A DNA stretch of 64,000 nucleotides, from positions 644,649-708,648 of the forward strand of contig CM055312.2 in the NCBI GenBank assembly GCA_029255685.2, written 5' to 3'. The notes beneath the pieces are model-generated. The model did not search any database. It saw only the letters and a list, made by a program, of their open reading frames with translations, and was not told the DNA's origin. This DNA is from Silene conica. Taxonomy: Eukaryota > Streptophyta > Magnoliopsida > Caryophyllales > Caryophyllaceae. Made by a program: the position numbers and the translations under genes. Below are positions 58,286 to 64,000 of this stretch, piece by piece. Within the stretch, counting starts at the first letter, position 1, and the number at the start of each line of letters is the position of its first letter.

Positions 58286-60213
58286 GCTTCCGCACAACAC
58301 TCATTTTATTTGTTGCTCATTGGCTACCTTCCTTTTTTTGGAAATGGCTTGGCCTTGTTTCATTGATCTGAGCTAATAAAATAAGATTATTTGAGATAAA
58401 AGATTAGTAAGTGTTAAGATAAGAGTCGCTCAAAATTATTAACAGTTTATTTAAAGTCTTATCAAAGTTATAACTTGAGTCTTGGAAATAAATGAATCAC
58501 ATTCATAAAAATATCACTATACGGAGTATAAAACAAAAATTCAATATTATGACCATACCGAACTGCCTCTCTAATTTATCATGGTTACTTTGCTCGGTTA
58601 TGTGAAATTTGTCGATATTTAACTATTAAATATTAATAATCAATACTTAAATCTAATTTAAGCTTAACATAACTATCTAAACATATTTCGAACTCAAAAA
58701 TTAGTCCCCACTAAAATTTAATTAGCTTAATTTGATTATATGTGCTATTTTATCAGTTATATCATACATACGTACTATATATGATTCAATTTCAAATTAA
58801 ATATAAACATTATAAAATTTGAAACAATTTTTTTTTGTTTATTCTGGAACCTTTCCAAGAATACAAAAATTTCACAAAATTACCCCAACAATTTCGATTA
58901 ATTTTTGAGACAATACAATAACTATTATCGGTTTTTATCTTATAAAAACCAACATCCAAATTTAACAAAATTAATTTCTTCGAGTTTACTTACAGAAGGT
59001 TAAACATATATGCGAATTTAAATAAATTATTAAATTTTTCATGTCCCAAAAAATCGTATTCTTATTTCAACAATTAAATACTCTTTTATCGATCTTTATC
59101 ATATAAAAATCAATAAACCAGCAAAATTATCAAAATAATTTTAGATTTTAATTATTTGAATTAATTAAAACATGCATGTGGGACTATGTCAAAATCCCAT
59201 GGCAAGATTCAGCATGCAACTATTTTTAGACTACGTTTATAGGTAGGTCTAACGAGGGTTAGGTCTTGAATAAATACAAAAAATAATTAAAATAAAAAAG
59301 TAAAGTAAAATAAATTATAGGAACTAGTTCCGTTCCAAATGGTCTGAAATGGACCTGTTGGAACATGTTTAAGAACTTGGTATCTGCATGTGGTCCCCAT
59401 ACGTGACTCTAATTTAACCAAAAATAATATCGGAATTCCTAGGTCTAACCAAGGCTTGATAAAATAACAAAATCAGGAACTAGGTCTAGTAAGTAGGTTA
59501 AGAAGTATATATTAGTATTTTAATGCAGGAACTCGGTTTAAATAGGGCTGTAGGAACGACTGATAAACATAGTCTTAGTTAAAACTTAACCAAAATATGG
59601 CATTTTGAGATGCTTTTTAGTCAAAAATTTTGATCGGCTGTTGTGTTGTCGAGGTGGGTGGCTGGGGAGGTGCTTGTGGCTAGCTAGTTGGTCTCGTGCA
59701 TTTGGTTGCCGGATGGGATTGTGGTGGTGACCGGTGGATGGGGAGGAAAGGATTCATAACTAGGTTTGAGGGAGTGAGATGGAAAAAATAACAAGGGTGG
59801 TGTCCAAAAGAACACAAATTATAAAAAAGACTAAACTTTGTACGACTCAAAAAAATAGAAGAAACAAAAAAAATAAAGTTCAAAACCAATAAAAAAACGA
59901 AACATCAAACCCACTAAATTGATTGGCCATAGCCCATAGCACATACTAGAATAATCCTACGAAAAAGATCCTCCAAATCCTTAGCTTAGCCCCAGATTAA
60001 AGATCACATTAATTAACATTTTAAATTTGATACTCGTATTTAATTTCTTTTGTAAATGGAATAATGTTCCTTAATTGGAAATGGAATATCACTACTCCCG
60101 AGTCCCGTCTTCACGGTTCCATCCGTCCAATACCGTCCAATATTATTTGACCTTTATACGAATTTGAACATATCTTAAATTATTTGTAAAAAAGATATGT
60201 CAATTTGTCCTAA
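58286..60213. other. Intergenic AT-rich DNA, no gene seen
   Basis: A minus-strand open frame at 59680-59889 has no recognised domain. A GGTGG-rich patch at about 59640-59740 may be repeat-derived. Confidence 0.45.
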
Positions 60214-60519
60214 GACCATCCCCAAGCAAGGTGGATGAGGAGGTCAATAAGTAATTGAGTCAAGTTAATTAAGGATTAGTAAGTTAATTAGCATGACCCA
60301 TTACAAAATAGGGTCAATTGGTGACCTCTTTTCTTAGTATTGACCCACCTATTGACCCACTTATTGACCTAGTAGTTGTTTGATGGTCATTGGCTTAGAA
60401 ATGTGAAGAGCTTAAAATATAATAATAATAATGGATAAAGTAAGAGAGATGAGTTTTTTAGTGGGTTAAAAAATGTGGAAAATAATTAAAAATGTTGGAA
60501 AGTGAAAAATAATTGGGTT

Positions 60520-61567
60520 AATCTTCCTGCATAAGATAATCTTCCTACATAGATACTGGGCTTCCATTTTCCTACTGCCTAGTAGTGCTATGAAACGTAT
60601 TGATGCTATCTGCAGGAATTACTTATGGGATGGGTCTGCAGAATACATGAGAGCTCCTATGGTGTCTTGGGATAAAATCTGTTCACATCAAAAACAAGGG
60701 GGACTGAACTTGAGGAATTCTGCCAATTGGAACACTGCTGCCATTGGCAAATTGGCATGGTGGGTTACTAGTTGTCCAAACAAGCTCTGGGTTCAGTGGG
60801 TACACCACAATTATCTGAAAACTAAAACTTGGGATGAATACCAACCCCCCAATGACACTAATTGGTGTTGGAAAAAAATATGCAAAGTCAGAGAGAAACT
60901 GAAAGAGGGGTATGCTGCTAATGGATGGACCAACAATGGCCCTACCAGGTACACTATTGCAAAAGGGTACTTATGGTTGCAGGGGGATCAAACTGATAAG
61001 GAATGGTGTAGGCTAGTCTGGAATAGATGGACAATGCCCAAACATAGCTTCATTGCCTGGCTACATCAGCATCAGGCATTCAACACAAGAGACAGACTGA
61101 AACAACTGGATATTATTGCAGAAAACTCGTGTTGTATATGTGACAATGCACCAGAAACAGTCCAGCACCTATTCTGCCAGTGCCAATACAGTGACCAAAT
61201 TTTGCAACAGATTGCTGCCTGGTGTGGGTTTAAACCTTTGAACATAGTGGCTAATCAATGGAGAATGAGATTAAGGGGTACGAAGATGCAAAGAGCTATC
61301 AAAAACAGTGCCATCAATGCAATAATATACCACATTTGGATGCAGAGAAATAGATGTAGAAATGAGCAATCGCTTCTTAGGCCTTCAATAGTTGTCAAAG
61401 TGATCAAAAATGAGTTGAGTAGTTTTATTAAGAGTAGAAATCATGATAGACTAAATGACAAGGACAAGGCTTACATAAGCTCCCTTGACTAGTTCCTTGT
61501 AATTATCATATCTCTTTTTGATTTATAATACACTTACCTTTAACCAAAAAAAAAAAAAAAAAAAAAA
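60520..61567 (+). mobile_element. 5'-truncated L1-type LINE with poly(A) tail
   Basis: Bounded by AAAAATAATTGGGTT at 60505-60519 and again at about 61563-61577 after a poly(A) run (61544-61567), the target duplication of a LINE. The body carries only the C-terminal coding part of the second LINE frame. Confidence 0.85.
60590..61492 (+). pseudogene. LINE ORF2 C-terminal part with zf-RVT domain
   Basis: 300 codons: IDAICRNYLWDGSAEYMRAP, SWDKICSHQKQGGLNLRN, AIGKLAWWV, then the zinc-binding RT-associated domain with WNRWTMPKHSFIAWLHQH, ICDNAPETVQHLFCQCQYS. This is the region downstream of the RT core in plant L1 elements. Endonuclease and RT core are absent, so it cannot act alone even though this part is uninterrupted. 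Confidence 0.88.
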
Positions 61568-61700
61568 TAATTGGGTTGATGACCTAGGTGGTGACCTTTT
61601 GCTTGGGAGAATAAAAATGGGTCAAGATAAATTAAGTGTAATTAAGAGTAAAAATATGTATTGACCTAGTTAGGGTAACCCTTGCTTGGGGATGGTCTAA

Positions 61701-61959
61701 CACCCCCTTTATATATAAAATAGGCATTATGTGAATATAATACACATACAAATGGGATGTATATCTACTATAAGCGATGTGGTTAGGATTAAGATGTTAC
61801 CTTACATCGGTGAAGTAGCAGGTAAGATTGAATTGATAAATTTGGATCGTTAATGACATACTAAATATAGGATGTTTATTTCGCAAAACGTACATTTGAA
61901 TAGAGAAATACAAATCTATTAATAGTTATCCATAAAATAATAATAACAAATAATTACAA
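61701..61959. other. Intergenic DNA between the MITE and the Helitron end
   Basis: Short AT-rich stretch; nothing recognised. Confidence 0.5.
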
Positions 61960-63010
61960 CTAGTTTTTGACCCGTGCACTGCACGGGTGGTAACGTAAAT
62001 TGATAATTTGAGTAAATCTTAAATATATATTTTGTGGACCGGATGCGTGATGTTATGAGTATATTTTAGACGGTATCGTCCATCTTTTTCTATTTGCTAA
62101 AGTGCAAGTATATATGAAAAGAAACGATCACTATACAATAGTATCGTGCCAAACATTCAAATACGAACTTGTGTCTCAGACGCAACATAAATAGACACTT
62201 GCTAATAAAAGTATATTTTAAATATTTTTATATGAAGTATAATAATGACAGCTAAAATTATTAATAGATTCTATGTTTATACTTACATTGATAAAACTCG
62301 TAAATAATATAATACCTTGTATATGGGTCGAGTTACATTCATTTTTTGACAATCAAACTTCAATTCAAAAAGTTAAATATGAATTTTAAAAAACTAAAGT
62401 TATAAAAATATATAGATTTACCCCTTCTAAAATTAGCAAGGTAAATTTATAACATACAAAATAATTTTCTCTTATCAACATAATAATAGATACCTCAAAA
62501 TAAAACAAAACAACAAAAAATAGGGAATAAATGTATTTTTAAAACCTAAATCAAAAAAATAAAATAAAAAAAAATTTAAAAAAAAATTAAAACACATACA
62601 CTTCTACAGAGCATCCGAGCCCATATTTTCGGAAACTTCCATGTTTGTGAAATTGTATTATTTCACTTCCTCTCTGGTTTTCTGGAACTTTTTAATTAGT
62701 CCCCTCTGTACCGTTGCTTGAAATGTGGTGGTCTGTAATTAAAGCCGGAAAAAAGTAAGTTAAAAGAAAATAATACATAGGAATTATCGTGTAATAAAAA
62801 AGTGTGAGGTAAATGTGTATACAAACACGAATTTAGTAAAGATAAAAAAACCTCATCGTCTATTAAAATGACATCGACTGCAAATAATGCAAATTTCTTG
62901 CTGTAAAGATCAGGACGTTCCCATCTGCGGATGACTTTCGCGCGTACATTGATGTACTGATCCTCGAGTTTGATTTTGCTGAACTTGGTGACCATGGTGC
63001 TTTGAGCCAT
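61960..63010 (-). mobile_element. 3' portion of a Helitron in reverse orientation
   Basis: On the minus strand the terminus reads palindrome CCCGTGCAGTGCACGGG (61971-61987), then TCAAAAA and CTAG|T at 61960, a textbook Helitron 3' end. Just inside lies an RPA-like gene (62658-63010), a partner often carried by plant Helitrons. The 5' end was not found and may be beyond 63010 or outside the window; no Rep/helicase coding is seen. Confidence 0.7.
62658..63010 (-). CDS. Short RPA-like OB-fold protein, probably Helitron-encoded
   Basis: Two exons on the minus strand, 63010-62852 and 62732-62658, joined in frame to 77 aa; GT/AG intron. KLEDQYINVRAKVIRRWERP and ALFAVDVILIDDE followed by FQATVQRGLIKKF look like the first OB fold (DUF223) of plant RPA70-like proteins, which bind single-stranded DNA. 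A full RPA70-like protein is several hundred residues, so this is truncated or an exon remnant. Plant Helitrons frequently carry RPA-like genes, and the Helitron 3' end lies 700 bp downstream. Whether it is expressed is unknown. Confidence 0.6.
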
Positions 63011-64000
63011 AGTTTACAGTTGAGTTTTGAAAAGAAAAAGTTTTAGAAAGAATGAGATGAATTTTCTGAAGGGTTAGAAACGAATGAAATAAACTTGATT
63101 AAATATCGCGTATAATATCATTTCAAATTAGGCAAATATATCAATCATCATATATTAAAACAAAAATGAAAGCTTAATTATGGAATCTTGCTAAAATTAT
63201 TTGATTACATTTAAGCTTTCGATTTTTATAAAATTTATTTCAAAATTATTTGGTAACCACGTAAATTAGATAATTTCGTATAAATTTCTATTTTTATTCA
63301 CAATTAGATAATTTTGGAAACCACGTAAATTTCGTATAAATTTCGTAACGTAAATATCGCGTATCATATATTATGGTGTAGAGAAGTCAACTATTTATGG
63401 AATGAGATTCTGACTTTATGGTGTACATAATTATGGTGTAGATAATTATTTATGGTGTAGATAATTATGCACTTATTACTAAATTTTCACTCCTGACTTT
63501 TTATTATTCAATTTATTTCCATTTTCATAATTATTTCAATCACACATTAATGATCAATTTGGCAGAGAATAATTTATCAATTCGGGAGAGAATAATTTAT
63601 TTCAATCACACATTAATACTCAATTTGACAATACCATAATTATTTCGATTCCATAATTAAGCAAATGTAATTAATGGAATCGTATATTACGTTACAATTC
63701 TCTGCCAATTTGAAAATCAGTAGAATCATTTAGAATCATTCACTGATTTCGAAAAACATTACTTATTAATTAATATCACAGATTTGCCAAAAATTAATTA
63801 TTCCCATATCAATACTTAGTTACCTAATTTAATATATGAATTTCATATTTCATATCAATTTGAAAAACACTAGTTATTTGTCTAATTTAATATCACAGAT
63901 TTGCCAAAAATTGAAATTATTCCCATATCATTATTTATTTGCCTAATTTAATATCACATATTTCCTGTTTTAATTATTAATTGACACAAATTAAAAACAT
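63011..64000. other. AT-rich DNA to the window end, no gene seen
   Basis: Contains local repeats of TTATGGTGTAGATAATTA (63430-63470) and of AATTTAATATCACA with GATTTGCCAAAAATT (63770-63955). It may be part of the Helitron body or of another repeat. Confidence 0.45.

Larger units (their letters stand above)
60214..61697. mobile_element. Tourist-like (PIF/Harbinger) MITE interrupted by a LINE
   Basis: Starts GACCATCCCCAAGCAAGG and ends CCTTGCTTGGGGATGGTC, near-perfect inverted repeats, flanked by TAA on both sides (60211-60213 and 61698-61700), the 3-bp duplication of PIF/Harbinger elements. Internal GGTCAATAAG and TTGACCCA words repeat. Without the LINE it would be about 430 bp. Confidence 0.85.

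Overview
This is nuclear DNA from a flowering plant. The genes are intron-rich with GT/AG junctions, the intergenic DNA is AT-rich, and plant-type transposons of nearly every class are present. The genes read as a eudicot; the style of the short inverted-repeat elements (TACTCCCTCC ends) suggests Caryophyllales such as the spinach/quinoa/beet group, but that is an impression from memory, not a proof.

I rebuilt nine host genes exon by exon; every multi-exon model keeps frame across all junctions. From left to right: a KUF1/SKIP25-type F-box kelch protein (+, 1212-2351), a small PIA-type ankyrin protein (-, 5316-8700), a PotD-like polyamine-binding protein with a plastid targeting region (-, 11559-15434), a PBL15-like receptor-like cytoplasmic kinase (+, 18986-20953), a GT4 glycosyltransferase (+, 28245-29776), an NFD4-like MFS membrane protein (-, 30406-33118), a pectin acetylesterase (+, 40059-43289) and a ROPGEF14-like PRONE exchange factor (-, 43869-48290). 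The ninth is a tiny two-exon RPA-like OB-fold gene (-, 62658-63010) that probably belongs to a Helitron. Four of these (KUF1, PotD-like, NFD4, ROPGEF14) lie in the same order as Arabidopsis loci I recall on chromosome 1 (At1g31350 to At1g31650), so the window looks like an old collinear block loosened by insertions.

From about 48.3 kb onward the window is mostly mobile DNA: a Helitron carrying the 5' end of an importin-beta (SAD2-like) gene, a long terminal-inverted-repeat element with Harbinger-like transposase remains, a 5'-truncated non-LTR retroelement with a C-terminal zinc knuckle and a PD-(D/E)XK-like (R2-type) endonuclease signature, a 2.3-kb solo LTR with a perfect 5-bp target duplication, a LINE tail nested in a Tourist-like element, and a second Helitron end. 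The gene-rich left part also carries a 4.6-kb Ty1/copia element, two TRIM elements with target duplications inside introns of NFD4 and the pectin acetylesterase, tRNA-type SINEs, several Stowaway-like MITEs and a nearly perfect 63-bp hairpin.

The host genes do not form one pathway. What unites them is intron colonisation: nearly all of the gene introns longer than about 250 bp that I inspected closely contain an identifiable insertion. The points most worth a second look are the R2-like RT/endonuclease element, the inverted LTR copies that flank a single ROPGEF14 exon beside a GC-AG intron, the Helitron exon capture, the TRIM pair and the 3.8-kb hairpin.
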